Positions 25,706-35,666 of a stretch of DNA of 64,000 nucleotides are shown one piece after another. Every line of letters begins with the position of its first letter. Position 1 is the first letter of the stretch. The translations under genes and the position numbers were made by a program. Below the pieces are notes generated by a model that was not told the DNA's origin, did not search any database, and was given only the letters and a program-made list of their open reading frames with translations. This DNA comes from Parabacteroides chongii. GTDB lineage: Bacteria; Bacteroidota; Bacteroidia; Bacteroidales; Tannerellaceae. Location of the stretch: the NCBI RefSeq assembly GCF_029581355.1, contig NZ_CP120849.1:3070501-3134500 (forward strand), in the 5' to 3' direction.

Positions 25706-28700
25706 ATGAAAAAATCCCTTGTAACATTGTTACTGATGTTATTCTGTTGTGCAGTTTATGCGCAGCAAAATGTGAGTGGTGTTGTTATCGAAGAGGCAAC
25801 ATCGGAACCCTTGGCCGGGGCCGCCATTCAGGTGAAAGATTCACAGAGTGGTACGATTGCAGATGCGGAAGGTCGCTTCACGCTTTCTGTATCGCCCGGA
25901 CAAACGTTACTGATATCCTATATCGGTATGATTCCCCAGGAAATTCTGGTGAAAGGAAATATGACTAGTTTAACTATTAAAATGCTTAGTGACGCAGTGG
26001 ATATAAACGAAGTAGTAGTGGTAGGCTATGGTGTACAGAAGAAAGTGAATCTGACCGGTTCGGTTTCTTCGGTGAAAGGCGAGGCGCTGGAGCTTCGTCC
26101 GGTAGCTGATGCTGTGCAGAGTCTGCAGGGAATGGTGCCGGGGTTGCTGGTTAGCAATTCCAGCGGCGGCCGTCCCGGAGGTACCGGTACTTTGACATTG
26201 CGTGGACAAGGAAACCTTGACAATAACGCTGCACCTTATATCTTGGTGGACGGTGTGGAAATGAGCCTTTCGGATGTGAACCCCAGCGATATTGAAAACA
26301 TATCGGTATTGAAGGATGCGGCGGCTTGTGCTATCTACGGTGCGCGTGCAGCTTACGGGGTGATCCTGGTGACTACCAAGAAAGGGGAAGAAGGTAAAAT
26401 GCGTATCAATTACCAGGGAACGGTAGGTTGGAGTTCGCCGACAGTATTGCCGGATATGGTTAATTCGTACGACTTTGCTCAATACTGGAATGCGGGTGTT
26501 ACGAATGCCGGCTCACCGCGTTTGTACAGTGACGAAAAGCTGGCTTTGCTGCAACAGTATATTAATGATCCGAGCAGCGTAAATCCGTGGTTTGAACTGC
26601 CTGCCAATGCTAATATGAACCCGGCTTTCGAAAACTCGGAGTCAGGAGTAGGTAATGTGAACTATTTTGATCTGCATTATAAGAACTGGGCTTTCAAGCA
26701 GAATCATAACATCAGCCTGAGCGGTGGCGGTAAAGCGGCACAATATTATATCTCGGGAGGATATTATTCGGAAGACGGTATCCTTCGTTATGCCGATATG
26801 GATTATAAACGTTATAATTTTGCGGCTAATATCACTTCACAGCTGACCAGCTGGATGAAGTTGAAAGTAAATTCCAAATTCATGCACTCCGACCAGAATA
26901 CCCCGTTCGGTGACGGCGGTATCAGCGAAGGTTTCTATCATTCGCTGGCACGTTTCCGCCCGACGGTTTCGCCGATCGACCCGAACGGAAACTTTACGGA
27001 GCTGACAATGATCCCGTACTTGCAGAGCGGTACTTATACGAATACACAGCGTGATAATATGAACCTTACCGCCGGTCTGGAAATCCAGCCGATGAAGAAC
27101 TGGTTTATCTTCTTCGACTATACGTATAAAATGGGTAACAAGGAATATGAAGCCCTGAACGTCAGCCCGCTTATTTATGGAGCCGACGGTGTGAGTACTT
27201 CTAAAGGGGTACGCTCGGAGTTAGGTATGTCGCCTGATGGTAAATTTACCCGCAGCTATGACCGCTCACGTTATCAGTCGATCAATTTGTACACAAATTA
27301 CCTTTTCAGCATTGCTGAAAAGCATAACTTTACTGTAATGGCTGGTTTCCAGGAAGAAGATTATGACTATAGCCTGATGAAGAACTCCATTACAGGATTA
27401 TATTCAACCAGCAACCCGAACGTGGGAATGGGAACAGGCGACAAGACCGTTGTCGATACTCGTAACGGCTGGGCTACCCGTGGTTTCTTCGGACGTATCA
27501 ATTATGATTACGATGGTCGTTACCTGGTTGAAGTGAACGGTCGTTACGACGGTTCTTCCCGTTTCGCTTCCGGCAACCGCTGGGGATTCTTCCCTTCCGT
27601 ATCGCTGGGATGGAATATCACGCGTGAAGAGTTTATGAGCTCTGTTACAGATGTGTTGTCTAACCTGAAGCTACGTGGTTCTTATGGTTTGCTGGGTAAT
27701 CAGGCAGGTGCCGCCCTCTATACTTTTGCGGCAACCATGTCTTTGAACAACGGTTTAGGTAATTATATCTTCTCCGACGGACGCCATATCTTTACAAAAG
27801 CGCCGGGTGTAGTAAATCCGAATACAACCTGGGAGAAAGTGGAAAGTAAGAATATCGGTATCGATTTCGGTTTCTTAGGGAACTCTTTGACCGGTACGTT
27901 CGACATTTTCCAGCGCGATACGAAAGATATGTTAGGCCCTGGTGTCGACTTCCCTGATTTCTTCGGAGCCGATGCTCCTAAAACAAATAATGCACGTATG
28001 CGTAACCGGGGGTGGGAGTTGGCTTTGAATTATCGCGGACAAATCAACGGTGATATTCAATATACTATCGGCGGTTCAATCTCCGATGCCACTTCAGAAG
28101 TGACCGAATATGCCAACCCGACCGGAACGAACCCGAATGACAATTGGTATACAGGTAAGAAAGTGGGTGAAATCTGGGGTTATCGTGCCGACGGTCTGAT
28201 ACAGACACAGGAAGAAGCTGACGCTTATAATGAAAAATATGATATGTCGTTTATCAGCGGACGTCCCTGGACTCCGGGCGATGTGAAGTATCGCGACCTG
28301 AATGGCGACAATAAAGTTAACAAAGGAACCAACACATTGGATGATATGGGCGATATGACGGTGATCGGTAATACGACCCCGCGTTATCAATATACAGTGA
28401 ACGGTTCTATCAGTTGGAAGGGCATAAGCCTGAGCATGATGTTCCAGGGTGTAGGCAAACGTGACTGGAATCCGGGAACAGGTGCTTATTTCTGGGGAAG
28501 CGGTCCGTATGCACAGGTAACTGTGTTCAAGGAACATCTGGATTACTGGAGTGAATCGAATCCGGGTGCTTACTATCCGAAACCCTATATCCATACGGCA
28601 GGTGGTGTTGTTCCGTTCCGTGATAAAACGATGACGACCAGCGACCGGTATATTCAGAGCGGTGCGTATTGCCGTCTGAAAAACCTGACAGTAAGTTATG

Positions 28701-28903
28701 ACCTTCCTGCAATCTGGACGAACAAAATCGGTTTGCAGAAGGCACAGGTATTCTTCTCCGGTGAGAACTTATTGACTTTTACAAAGTTGAAAGGCATGTA
28801 TGACCCGGAAGCGATCTATACAAAGAATGATTATACCAGTGAAGGTGGTAAGAACTATCCGATGAACCGGGTAATATCTGTGGGTTTAGTTGTTAACTTA
28901 TAA
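25706..28903 (+). CDS. SusC/RagA-family TonB-dependent outer-membrane transporter
   Basis: A 1065-aa transporter starting at ATG 25706, where 'MKKSLVTLLLMLFCCAVYAQ' is a clean signal peptide (an upstream start would add 24 unlikely residues). Order: carboxypeptidase-regulatory-like domain (about 24-100), plug with 'PYILVDGVEMSLSDVNPSDIENISVLKDAAACAIYGARAAYGVILVTTKKG', then a 22-stranded barrel ending 'NRVISVGLVVNL'. It lacks an STN domain, so it is not sensed by an anti-sigma factor, which agrees with control by the neighbouring HTCS. It pairs with the SusD gene 12 nt downstream. Confidence 0.96.
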   Translation: MKKSLVTLLLMLFCCAVYAQQNVSGVVIEEATSEPLAGAAIQVKDSQSGTIADAEGRFTLSVSPGQTLLISYIGMIPQEILVKGNMTSLTIKMLSDAVDINEVVVVGYGVQKKVNLTGSVSSVKGEALELRPVADAVQSLQGMVPGLLVSNSSGGRPGGTGTLTLRGQGNLDNNAAPYILVDGVEMSLSDVNPSDIENISVLKDAAACAIYGARAAYGVILVTTKKGEEGKMRINYQGTVGWSSPTVLPDMVNSYDFAQYWNAGVTNAGSPRLYSDEKLALLQQYINDPSSVNPWFELPANANMNPAFENSESGVGNVNYFDLHYKNWAFKQNHNISLSGGGKAAQYYISGGYYSEDGILRYADMDYKRYNFAANITSQLTSWMKLKVNSKFMHSDQNTPFGDGGISEGFYHSLARFRPTVSPIDPNGNFTELTMIPYLQSGTYTNTQRDNMNLTAGLEIQPMKNWFIFFDYTYKMGNKEYEALNVSPLIYGADGVSTSKGVRSELGMSPDGKFTRSYDRSRYQSINLYTNYLFSIAEKHNFTVMAGFQEEDYDYSLMKNSITGLYSTSNPNVGMGTGDKTVVDTRNGWATRGFFGRINYDYDGRYLVEVNGRYDGSSRFASGNRWGFFPSVSLGWNITREEFMSSVTDVLSNLKLRGSYGLLGNQAGAALYTFAATMSLNNGLGNYIFSDGRHIFTKAPGVVNPNTTWEKVESKNIGIDFGFLGNSLTGTFDIFQRDTKDMLGPGVDFPDFFGADAPKTNNARMRNRGWELALNYRGQINGDIQYTIGGSISDATSEVTEYANPTGTNPNDNWYTGKKVGEIWGYRADGLIQTQEEADAYNEKYDMSFISGRPWTPGDVKYRDLNGDNKVNKGTNTLDDMGDMTVIGNTTPRYQYTVNGSISWKGISLSMMFQGVGKRDWNPGTGAYFWGSGPYAQVTVFKEHLDYWSESNPGAYYPKPYIHTAGGVVPFRDKTMTTSDRYIQSGAYCRLKNLTVSYDLPAIWTNKIGLQKAQVFFSGENLLTFTKLKGMYDPEAIYTKNDYTSEGGKNYPMNRVISVGLVVNL

Positions 28904-28915
28904 TTTAGAGATCTT

Positions 28916-30748
28916 ATGAAAAAAAGAAATATATTTTTAGGCTTGATCCTGGCTTTCAGCCTTACATCTTGCTTTGATTTAGATAAAATGCCGGAAGGTG
29001 TGCTTTCTACTGCACAGCCTTTCAACAGTACCGGCGAAATGAGAAACTACCTGGATCAGTTCTACCAGACAGGTGCAGCTTATGGTAGCGGCCTGCGTGC
29101 ACAGGATTTCGGTGCCGGTGGAGGTGGTAATATTGCCGGGTATGATACACACAGTGATAATATGTCGTCCAGCTCGGTAAGTTCCCGTCTGGCCGGGGAG
29201 ACCACATTGAGCGGAGCTTCCAAGTTGTCGAACTATACAGGTATCCGTAATCTGAACTTTTTACTTAATAACTTAGGTAACTGCGCAGAAGAGGGAACCT
29301 CGGAGTATAACCAGTATGTAGGTGAAGCCTACTATTTCCGTGCCTGGTATTATTATCAGATGTTTGTGAATTATGGTCCCCTGACATGGGTCAGCACGCC
29401 GCTCGATCCGGACGAAGGTGCCATGCAACTTCCCCGCGACAGTCGTACGGTCGTAGCCGACAGTATCCTGGCGGATCTGGATAAGGCGATCTTTTATCTG
29501 AACGAACAGAATAACAGTGGCTCGATGCGTGTGCACAGAGACGTAGCCCGTGCCCTGAAGAGCGAAGTCGCCTTGTTTGAAGGAACCTGGGAGAAATATC
29601 ACAAAGCAAAGGGGGATAAGTTTTATGATCCTTCGGTAACGGACGAAAAGATAAAGAGTTATTTCACACAAGCCATAGCTGCTGCCAAAGAGGTGATGGA
29701 TCGTGGTGTATGGAAGATTTATACAACCGGAAATACGACGAACGATTACCGTCAGATGTTCCAGACAACAGATTTATCCGGTAACCCGGAAGTCCTCTGG
29801 TTTAAGATGTATGACGGCGACCAGATCGGAAACAACGTGAACCGTTACCTGAACCAGGGTGGCGGAGGTGTCGGCGTGACAGCTTCATTGGTAGACGATT
29901 ACCTGACTATCGACGGAAAGCCTTTTGTGGGTAATGCACTGATAGAATCTAAGAAGGTATTCGGAAACGAACTATTGCCAACCGTTCGCGACCCGCGTCT
30001 GGTACAAACCATTTGTGCACCGGGACAGCAACTTCGTCCGGACGATGCACCTCCATATTACGTGGTTCCGCCGCTGATCGGTTCCTCTGCCTATAACCAG
30101 AACATGACCGGTTATTCTTTATTGAAGCATGTGCAGATCGATTATACCGGTAGTCTGGATGCAGAATTTAAGGGGGCAACACCTGCTATTCAGTTCCGTT
30201 ATGCCGATATCCTGTTAAATTACGCAGAAGCGATGGCTGAATTGGATGGAGCTGCCAATTCTCAAAATATTATCGTAGCTTTGCAACCGTTGCGTGACCG
30301 TGTTGGTATGCCTGCCGTTGACTTTGATCGGGAATATAATCAGGAATCCGATTATCCTTTCCGTCATTTGAATAAATATATTCAGGCTGTGCGCCGTGAA
30401 CGCCGTATTGAAAAAGCTTGTGAAGGCCGTCGTCTGGAAGATATCCTGCGTTGGGCTGCTGCCGATGAACTGATTGTCGGTAAGTGGGCGAAAGGTGCTC
30501 TTTTTGTAGGAAGCAACTTGCAGAATCATCCGGAGTTTGATGGTAAGCTGGTGTATGACCAGCCTTCCGGAAATAATCTTTATCTGACAGGAAAGCCGGG
30601 TGATGCTTTACGTTATGTAGTGCCCAGCAATCCGGCCGGTTACGAGCAAGGATGGAAGTTTAATGTCGGTCGCGACTATCTGTTACCTATTCAACCTCGT
30701 ATGCTGTCGCTGACAGGAGGTAAATGGGAACAGAACCCAGGGTGGTAA
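28916..30748 (+). CDS. RagB/SusD-family glycan-binding lipoprotein
   Basis: A 610-aa surface lipoprotein with lipobox 'AFSLTSC' (Cys about residue 19). The typical SusD elements are present: TPR helices around 'YNQYVGEAYYFRAWYYYQMFVNYGPLTWV', the late 'FRYADILLNYAEAMAEL' helix, 'RRERRIEKACEGRRLEDILRW', and the 'YLLPIQPRML' tail. It forms the lid of the preceding SusC. Together with the sulfatase 23 nt downstream it makes a three-gene operon for a sulfated sugar. Confidence 0.95.
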   Translation: MKKRNIFLGLILAFSLTSCFDLDKMPEGVLSTAQPFNSTGEMRNYLDQFYQTGAAYGSGLRAQDFGAGGGGNIAGYDTHSDNMSSSSVSSRLAGETTLSGASKLSNYTGIRNLNFLLNNLGNCAEEGTSEYNQYVGEAYYFRAWYYYQMFVNYGPLTWVSTPLDPDEGAMQLPRDSRTVVADSILADLDKAIFYLNEQNNSGSMRVHRDVARALKSEVALFEGTWEKYHKAKGDKFYDPSVTDEKIKSYFTQAIAAAKEVMDRGVWKIYTTGNTTNDYRQMFQTTDLSGNPEVLWFKMYDGDQIGNNVNRYLNQGGGGVGVTASLVDDYLTIDGKPFVGNALIESKKVFGNELLPTVRDPRLVQTICAPGQQLRPDDAPPYYVVPPLIGSSAYNQNMTGYSLLKHVQIDYTGSLDAEFKGATPAIQFRYADILLNYAEAMAELDGAANSQNIIVALQPLRDRVGMPAVDFDREYNQESDYPFRHLNKYIQAVRRERRIEKACEGRRLEDILRWAAADELIVGKWAKGALFVGSNLQNHPEFDGKLVYDQPSGNNLYLTGKPGDALRYVVPSNPAGYEQGWKFNVGRDYLLPIQPRMLSLTGGKWEQNPGW

Positions 30749-30771
30749 ACTCATTTATATAAGCAAGATAT

Positions 30772-32346
30772 ATGAAAAACGTTAGATCTACAGTATTATT
30801 TTCTTTAACAGGAGCAGCGATGTTGGCATCGCTGCCCTCCTGCAAGGAGAAAGAGGAGAACAAAAAGCCGATGAACATCCTCTACATCATGTGTGATGAC
30901 CATTCGTACCAAACGATTAGTGCGTACGATAACCGGTTCATCGAGACACCTAATATTGACCGTATCGCCAAAGAAGGGGTCCGTTTTACCAACAGCTTTG
31001 TTGCCAACTCGTTAAGCGGCCCGAGCCGTGCTTGTTTGCTGACCGGTAAGCATAGCCATAAAAATGGCTTTACCGACAACACACATACTTTCGACGGTGC
31101 ACAGCAGACGTTCCCTAAATTATTGAAGCAAGCTGGTTACCAGACTGCTGTCGTAGGTAAATGGCATCTTACTTCCGATCCGACCGGATTTGACTATTGG
31201 AATATCCTGACCGGACAGGGAGACTATTACAATCCGTATTTCATCGACAACGGTGAGAAGAAACAAATTGAAGGATACGCCACCAATATAACGACCGATC
31301 TGGCAATCGATTGGCTGGATCAAAAGAGGGATAAGGAGAAACCGTTCTGCCTGCTCCTGCATCACAAGGCTCCGCACCGTACCTGGATGCCCGATACTTG
31401 CGACCTGGAGTTGTATAAGGACGTTGTTTTCCCTATTCCGGAAACATTCTATGACAAGTATGAAGGTAGAATCGCTGCTTCCCAACAGGAAATGAGCATC
31501 ATCAAGGATATGGACCTTGTCTATGACTTGAAGCTGGCCGACAAAGAGAATGAGATCCATTCTAATCCGGGACTGGAAAAGGCCGGCCGTGCAATGTACA
31601 ACAAGCTCAATGCTGAACAAAAGGCTGCCTGGGATAAACATTACGATCCTATCATCAAGGAGTTCAAGGAAAAGAAACTTTCCGGTAAAGCGTTGGCAGA
31701 GTGGAAATACCAGCAGTATATGCTCGACTATATTCGTGTGATCCATTCTGTAGATCGCAATGTGGGCCGCGTACTGGATTACCTGGAAAAGAACGACATG
31801 CTGGATAATACGATCATTGTTTATACTTCAGATCAGGGCTTCTATATGGGTGAACATGGCTGGTTCGACAAACGTTTCATGTATGAAGAATCTTTCCGTA
31901 CACCGATGCTGGTTCGTTATCCGGGTGGAATAAAGGGTGATATACCTGAAATGGTTCAGAATATCGACCATGCTGCTACTTTCCTGGAACTGGCCGGTGC
32001 TCCGATACCGGAAGACATTCAGGGCGATTCTTATCTGCCGTTGCTGAAAGGCGAACATCCGAAAGACTGGCGTACCTCTTTGTATTACCATTATTATGAA
32101 TTCCCTGCGGAACATATGGTGAAACGTCATTACGGAGTACGTACGGATCGTTATAAGTTAATGCATTTCTACGACGATATCGATGTATGGGAATTGTATG
32201 ATCTGCAAAACGACCCGATGGAGATGAATAACCTCTATAACAAACCGGGTACGGAAGAAGTAACCAAGCAGTTGATGGACGAACTTCACAAGCTGCAGAA
32301 ACAGTACGACGACCCGATCGAATCAGAACTGGCAAAGAAGAGCTGA
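30772..32346 (+). CDS. S1-family sulfatase, serine type, possibly GlcNAc-6-O-sulfatase-like
   Basis: A 524-aa lipoprotein sulfatase (lipobox 'LASLPSC', Cys about residue 24). The formylglycine site reads S-G-P-S-R within 'NSLSGPSRACLLTGKHSHKNG', so the modified residue is Ser rather than Cys and maturation would need an anaerobic radical-SAM enzyme (anSME), which is not in this window. Metal ligands are visible in 'YIMCDDHS' and 'IVYTSDQGFYMGEHG'; the catalytic basic residues lie near 'KWH' and 'HHKAPHR'. The sequence reminds me strongly of the Bacteroides heparan N-acetylglucosamine-6-O-sulfatase subfamily (S1_11), but that is from memory. Sole enzyme of the HTCS/SusCD locus. Confidence 0.93.
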   Translation: MKNVRSTVLFSLTGAAMLASLPSCKEKEENKKPMNILYIMCDDHSYQTISAYDNRFIETPNIDRIAKEGVRFTNSFVANSLSGPSRACLLTGKHSHKNGFTDNTHTFDGAQQTFPKLLKQAGYQTAVVGKWHLTSDPTGFDYWNILTGQGDYYNPYFIDNGEKKQIEGYATNITTDLAIDWLDQKRDKEKPFCLLLHHKAPHRTWMPDTCDLELYKDVVFPIPETFYDKYEGRIAASQQEMSIIKDMDLVYDLKLADKENEIHSNPGLEKAGRAMYNKLNAEQKAAWDKHYDPIIKEFKEKKLSGKALAEWKYQQYMLDYIRVIHSVDRNVGRVLDYLEKNDMLDNTIIVYTSDQGFYMGEHGWFDKRFMYEESFRTPMLVRYPGGIKGDIPEMVQNIDHAATFLELAGAPIPEDIQGDSYLPLLKGEHPKDWRTSLYYHYYEFPAEHMVKRHYGVRTDRYKLMHFYDDIDVWELYDLQNDPMEMNNLYNKPGTEEVTKQLMDELHKLQKQYDDPIESELAKKS

Positions 32347-32370
32347 TTTTATAACTGTAAAATAAATGTG

Positions 32371-32402
32371 AGAGGATGTCCCTGAGTGGGCATCCTCTTT
32401 TT
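32371..32402 (+). terminator. terminator after the sulfatase gene
   Basis: AGAGGATG and CATCCTCT pair, with inner CC/GG pairs around TGAGT, followed by a T-run. Confidence 0.82.
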
Positions 32403-32431
32403 GTTTTCTTATCTATTATCAGATTAAATAC

Positions 32432-32464
32432 AAAAAAAGAGGCTCACTTTATCAGTGAACCTCT
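32432..32464 (-). terminator. terminator after tRNA-Ala
   Basis: On the minus strand AGAGGTTCACT and AGTGAGCCTCT form an 11-bp stem with one mismatch, followed by seven T residues. Confidence 0.75.
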
Positions 32465-32481
32465 GCGTGTGTGCTTTTCCG

Positions 32482-32555
32482 TGGAGCATATCGGACTCGA
32501 ACCGATCACCTTCAGACTGCCAGTCTGACGCTCTAGCCAGATGAGCTAATGCCCC
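32482..32555 (-). tRNA. tRNA-Ala (anticodon GGC)
   Basis: A complete cloverleaf of 74 nt. The acceptor stem pairs GGGGCAT with ATGCTCC. The anticodon stem TCAGA/TCTGA encloses loop CTGGCAG with GGC at 34-36. The T-arm contains the GGTTCGAGTCC sequence. The 3' CCA is not encoded. A minus-strand -7-like TATATTTG lies at 32581-32574, and a terminator follows. Confidence 0.93.
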
Positions 32556-32636
32556 GGGGTTGGTTTTCGAGTGCAAATATAGAGGTTTTCCTGATATATT
32601 CGCTATCTTTGTGTAAGAAATTTGGAGAAAAAGAAT

Positions 32637-32954
32637 ATGATCGTTTATAATACAACATTCAATATAGAGAATGATATCCTTACTGAGTGCATAGAATATC
32701 TGAAAAAGAGTTATATACCTCGTGCTGCAGCCAGCGGATTTTTAAGAACACCTTACTTACGCCGTATCTTACAGGATGAGACTGAGGATGCGAGCAGTTA
32801 CTCGGTGCAGTTCCATGTAAAGAATCCGGAGACACTGGAATACTGGATGCAATCGGAAGGCCGTGCCCTGCAACAGGAGTTGATTACACGTTTCGGAACC
32901 AAGATCGTTGGGTTCAGTACCTTACTGGAAGAAATAGACTGGGAGAATGATTAA
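32637..32954 (+). CDS. DUF4286 family protein
   Basis: A 105-aa protein starting at ATG 32637 (the frame opens five codons earlier at a TTG). It matches the small Bacteroidetes DUF4286 family, recognisable by '[23 protein letters not shown]' and '[21 protein letters not shown]', probably an alpha/beta dimeric-barrel-like fold. Function unknown. Its last 8 nt overlap the start of ruvC, so the two are translationally coupled. A TATCTTTG -7 box lies at 32604-32611. Confidence 0.85.
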   Translation: MIVYNTTFNIENDILTECIEYLKKSYIPRAAASGFLRTPYLRRILQDETEDASSYSVQFHVKNPETLEYWMQSEGRALQQELITRFGTKIVGFSTLLEEIDWEND

Positions 32955-33507
32955 AGACCGTGTTATATTAGGTATAGACCCCGGAACGATCGTGATGGGA
33001 TACGGTGTCCTGAAGATCGAAGGGAATAAACCTAAACTTGAGGCTATGGGCGTACTGCAACTGAACAAGTACGAAGATCATTACCTGCGCTTAAAGAAGA
33101 TATTCGAACGTGTACTGGCGCTTATCGACCAATATCATCCTGACGAATTGGCAATCGAGGCGCCGTTCTTCGGAAAGAATGTGCAGAGTATGCTGAAGCT
33201 GGGAAGAGCACAAGGCGTTGCCATGGCGGCAGCTTTGGAACGGGAAATCCCGATCTTCGAATACGCACCGTTGAAGATCAAAATGTCTATTACCGGTAAC
33301 GGGAATGCAGCGAAAGAACAAGTGGCAGGAATGCTACAACGTTTCCTGCATATTCCCGAAGAGTCGATGTTACCCCAATTGGATGCGACCGACGGATTGG
33401 CAGCCGCTGTATGTCATTATTTCCAGACGAATAATCCTATCTCGGAGAAGAAGTATACCGGCTGGAAAGACTTTATGGCAAAGAATCCCGGTAAGGTGAG
33501 GAAATAA
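32947..33507 (+). CDS. ruvC: Holliday-junction resolvase RuvC
   Basis: A 186-aa endonuclease that cuts Holliday junctions during recombination with RuvAB. The four catalytic acidic residues are visible in order: Asp in 'LGIDPGT', Glu in 'LAIEAPFF', and two Asp in '[16 protein letters not shown]'. Length is close to E. coli RuvC (173 aa). It overlaps the DUF4286 gene by 8 nt. No ruvA or ruvB in the window. Confidence 0.97.
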   Translation: MIKDRVILGIDPGTIVMGYGVLKIEGNKPKLEAMGVLQLNKYEDHYLRLKKIFERVLALIDQYHPDELAIEAPFFGKNVQSMLKLGRAQGVAMAAALEREIPIFEYAPLKIKMSITGNGNAAKEQVAGMLQRFLHIPEESMLPQLDATDGLAAAVCHYFQTNNPISEKKYTGWKDFMAKNPGKVRK

Positions 33508-33508
33508 A

Positions 33509-33547
33509 AAACTCCGGTCCCTGTTAAACCAAGGATCGGAGTTTCTT
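33509..33547. terminator. shared terminator between ruvC and ferritin
   Basis: AAACTCCGGTCC and GGATCGGAGTTT form a 12-bp stem with one mismatch, with A/T tracts on both sides, between two convergent genes. Confidence 0.75.
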
Positions 33548-33562
33548 TATTATGGAAAGAAA

Positions 33563-34045
33563 TTATCTTTTGCCAAGCTTATGATCCAAAAGAATTGCAT
33601 GATGTTCTCCATACATTTTCAGTTGGTCTACAATAGCCTTTGCCGATGATTCTTCTTCTACCTGTTCGCGAACGAAACCATATAAGAAGTCTTTGGCAGC
33701 ATGATCGTTGTCGGCTTCGGCGATGTCAACCATCTTGTCGATCAACTCTGATACATGCACTTCGTGTTTGTAGACATGTTCGAATACTTCCAGCGGAGTA
33801 CCCCATGCAGTCGGAACGACATTAATCTGATTTATAGTGATGTCACCCCCGCGGTCGATAGCGAAATCGATCATCTTGTGGGCATGTTCCATTTCTTCTT
33901 CTGCCTGTTTTCTCATCCAGTGCGCACAGCCGTTCAAGCCTGCTTTTTGGAAATAGATTGACATTGACAGGTACAGGTTTGAAGACCACATTTCTGCTTC
34001 TACCTGTTCATTGAAAGCTTTTGATAAGTTCCTACTTAAGATCAT
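33563..34045 (-). CDS. ftnA: non-haem ferritin
   Basis: A 160-aa iron-storage protein of the bacterial FtnA type. Ferroxidase-centre residues can be followed: Glu in 'NEQVEAEMWSSNLYLSM', the 'EEEMEHAHKMIDFAIDRGG' helix with Glu and His ligands, and later Glu in 'VREQVEEE'. Length fits. The gene is monocistronic, convergent with ruvC, and followed upstream by gdhA on the same strand with a 63-nt gap. Confidence 0.96.
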   Translation of the reverse strand: MILSRNLSKAFNEQVEAEMWSSNLYLSMSIYFQKAGLNGCAHWMRKQAEEEMEHAHKMIDFAIDRGGDITINQINVVPTAWGTPLEVFEHVYKHEVHVSELIDKMVDIAEADNDHAAKDFLYGFVREQVEEESSAKAIVDQLKMYGEHHAILLDHKLGKR

Positions 34046-34108
34046 AATGTTTACTTTTATTGAGTTGTATTTGTATAAAAGTAATTACAAAAAGTGTGCC
34101 ATACTTTA

Positions 34109-35443
34109 TTATACAATACCTTGCGCCATCATAGCTTTGGCAACTTTCATGAAGCCGGCAATGTTGGCACCTTTCACATAGTTCACATAATTGCCGTCCT
34201 TACCGTGAGCAAGGCATTGCTCGTGGATAGCACCCATGATCTGATGCAGTCTGGCATCCACTTCTTCGGCAGTCCAGGAGATATGCATGGCATTCTGCGT
34301 CATTTCAAGTCCGGAAGTAGCTACACCGCCTGCGTTAACGGCTTTACCCGGAGCAAACAACTGTTTGTGTTCGATGAACAGATCGACTGCTTCCGCCGTA
34401 CATCCCATGTTGGAGACTTCTGCAACGCATAAGGTCTTGTTCTCGATCAGCTTGCGGGCATCGTCGGCATCCAGCTCATTCTGGGTAGCGCAAGGAAGGG
34501 CAATATCCACTTTCTGTTCCCAAGGCTTCTTGCCGGGATAGAAAGTTGCGTTAGGATATTCGTCGGCATAAGGTGCCACGATATCGTTACCGCTGTTACG
34601 CAATTCCAGCATGTACTCGATCTTATCGCCTGAGATACCGTCCGGATCATACACATATCCGTCCGGACCGGAGATCGTTACGACTTTAGCACCCAGTTCG
34701 GTAGCTTTCTTTGTCGCTCCCCAAGCCACATTTCCAAAACCGGAAACGGCTACTGTTTTTCCTTTTATATCGATTCCATGTGTTTCGAGCATCTGATGTA
34801 CGAAATAGAGAGCACCATAGCCGGTAGCTTCCGGACGAAGGATAGAACCTCCGAACTCCATGCCTTTACCGGTGAAAGTACCAGTGTTTTCACGAGCCAG
34901 TTTCTTGTACATTCCATACATATAACCTACCTCGCGTCCACCTACGCCGATATCACCTGCCGGAACGTCACGATCCGGACCCAGGTTACGCCACAGTTCC
35001 ATAATGAAAGCCTGGCAGAAACGCATGATCTCTGCATCGCTCTTTCCACGGGGAGCAAAGTCTGAACCGCCTTTACCGCCACCCATCGGCAGGGTTGTCA
35101 GTGCATTTTTGAATGTTTGTTCAAATCCCAGGAACTTAAGGATAGAAAGGTTTACAGACGGATGGAAACGGATTCCTCCTTTATACGGGCCGATCGCATT
35201 ATTAAATTGTACGCGGTATCCTAAATTGACTTGTACTTCACCTTTGTCGTCTACCCAGGGTACACGGAAAGTAAAAATACGTTCCGGTTCTACCAGCCGT
35301 TCGATGATCTTGGCTTTCTCGAATTCCGGATGCTGGTTATAAACTTCTTCTATTGATAAAAGAACTTCTTTCACGGCTTGCAAGTACTCTTTTTCGCCCG
35401 GGTGCTTTGCTTCCAGTGCAGATAAAATAACTTCTGTCTTCAT
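34109..35443 (-). CDS. gdhA: NADP-type glutamate dehydrogenase
   Basis: A 444-aa hexameric glutamate dehydrogenase that assimilates ammonia into 2-oxoglutarate. Active-site signature 'LPMGGGKGGSDFAPRGKSDAEIMRF' holds the catalytic Lys, 'GPDRDVPAGDIGVGGREVGYMYGMYKK' is conserved, and the Rossmann 'GFGNVAWGATKKATELGAKV' binds the nucleotide. Length and sequence suit the S50-II type found in Bacteroides, and the short 'AVSGFGNVAWG' loop is usual for NADP enzymes. A good promoter lies 38 nt upstream. Confidence 0.97.
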   Translation of the reverse strand: MKTEVILSALEAKHPGEKEYLQAVKEVLLSIEEVYNQHPEFEKAKIIERLVEPERIFTFRVPWVDDKGEVQVNLGYRVQFNNAIGPYKGGIRFHPSVNLSILKFLGFEQTFKNALTTLPMGGGKGGSDFAPRGKSDAEIMRFCQAFIMELWRNLGPDRDVPAGDIGVGGREVGYMYGMYKKLARENTGTFTGKGMEFGGSILRPEATGYGALYFVHQMLETHGIDIKGKTVAVSGFGNVAWGATKKATELGAKVVTISGPDGYVYDPDGISGDKIEYMLELRNSGNDIVAPYADEYPNATFYPGKKPWEQKVDIALPCATQNELDADDARKLIENKTLCVAEVSNMGCTAEAVDLFIEHKQLFAPGKAVNAGGVATSGLEMTQNAMHISWTAEEVDARLHQIMGAIHEQCLAHGKDGNYVNYVKGANIAGFMKVAKAMMAQGIV

Positions 35444-35480
35444 AGCGTTTCTTGCTTTTTTAGGAATAACAATGTGTAGG

Positions 35481-35510
35481 CAAATGTAGCGAATTCTATG
35501 GACTGACCAA
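35481..35510 (-). promoter_or_regulatory. gdhA promoter
   Basis: Minus-strand TACATTTG (35488-35481), 19-nt spacer and TTG (35510-35508), an exact Bacteroides-type arrangement. Confidence 0.75.
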
Positions 35511-35666
35511 GGGTTTTGCTTTCTTTTTGATAGTGAATTATATGTTTTTGATGCATGTATTCGGACTGGTATTTCTTTTGTGCTTTCCGACTAATGTTCA
35601 TGTGCTTACATTCTAGTGTGCGGATAAGCATATTTTAATATTCGAATCATGACTTTTTTTACTTTT

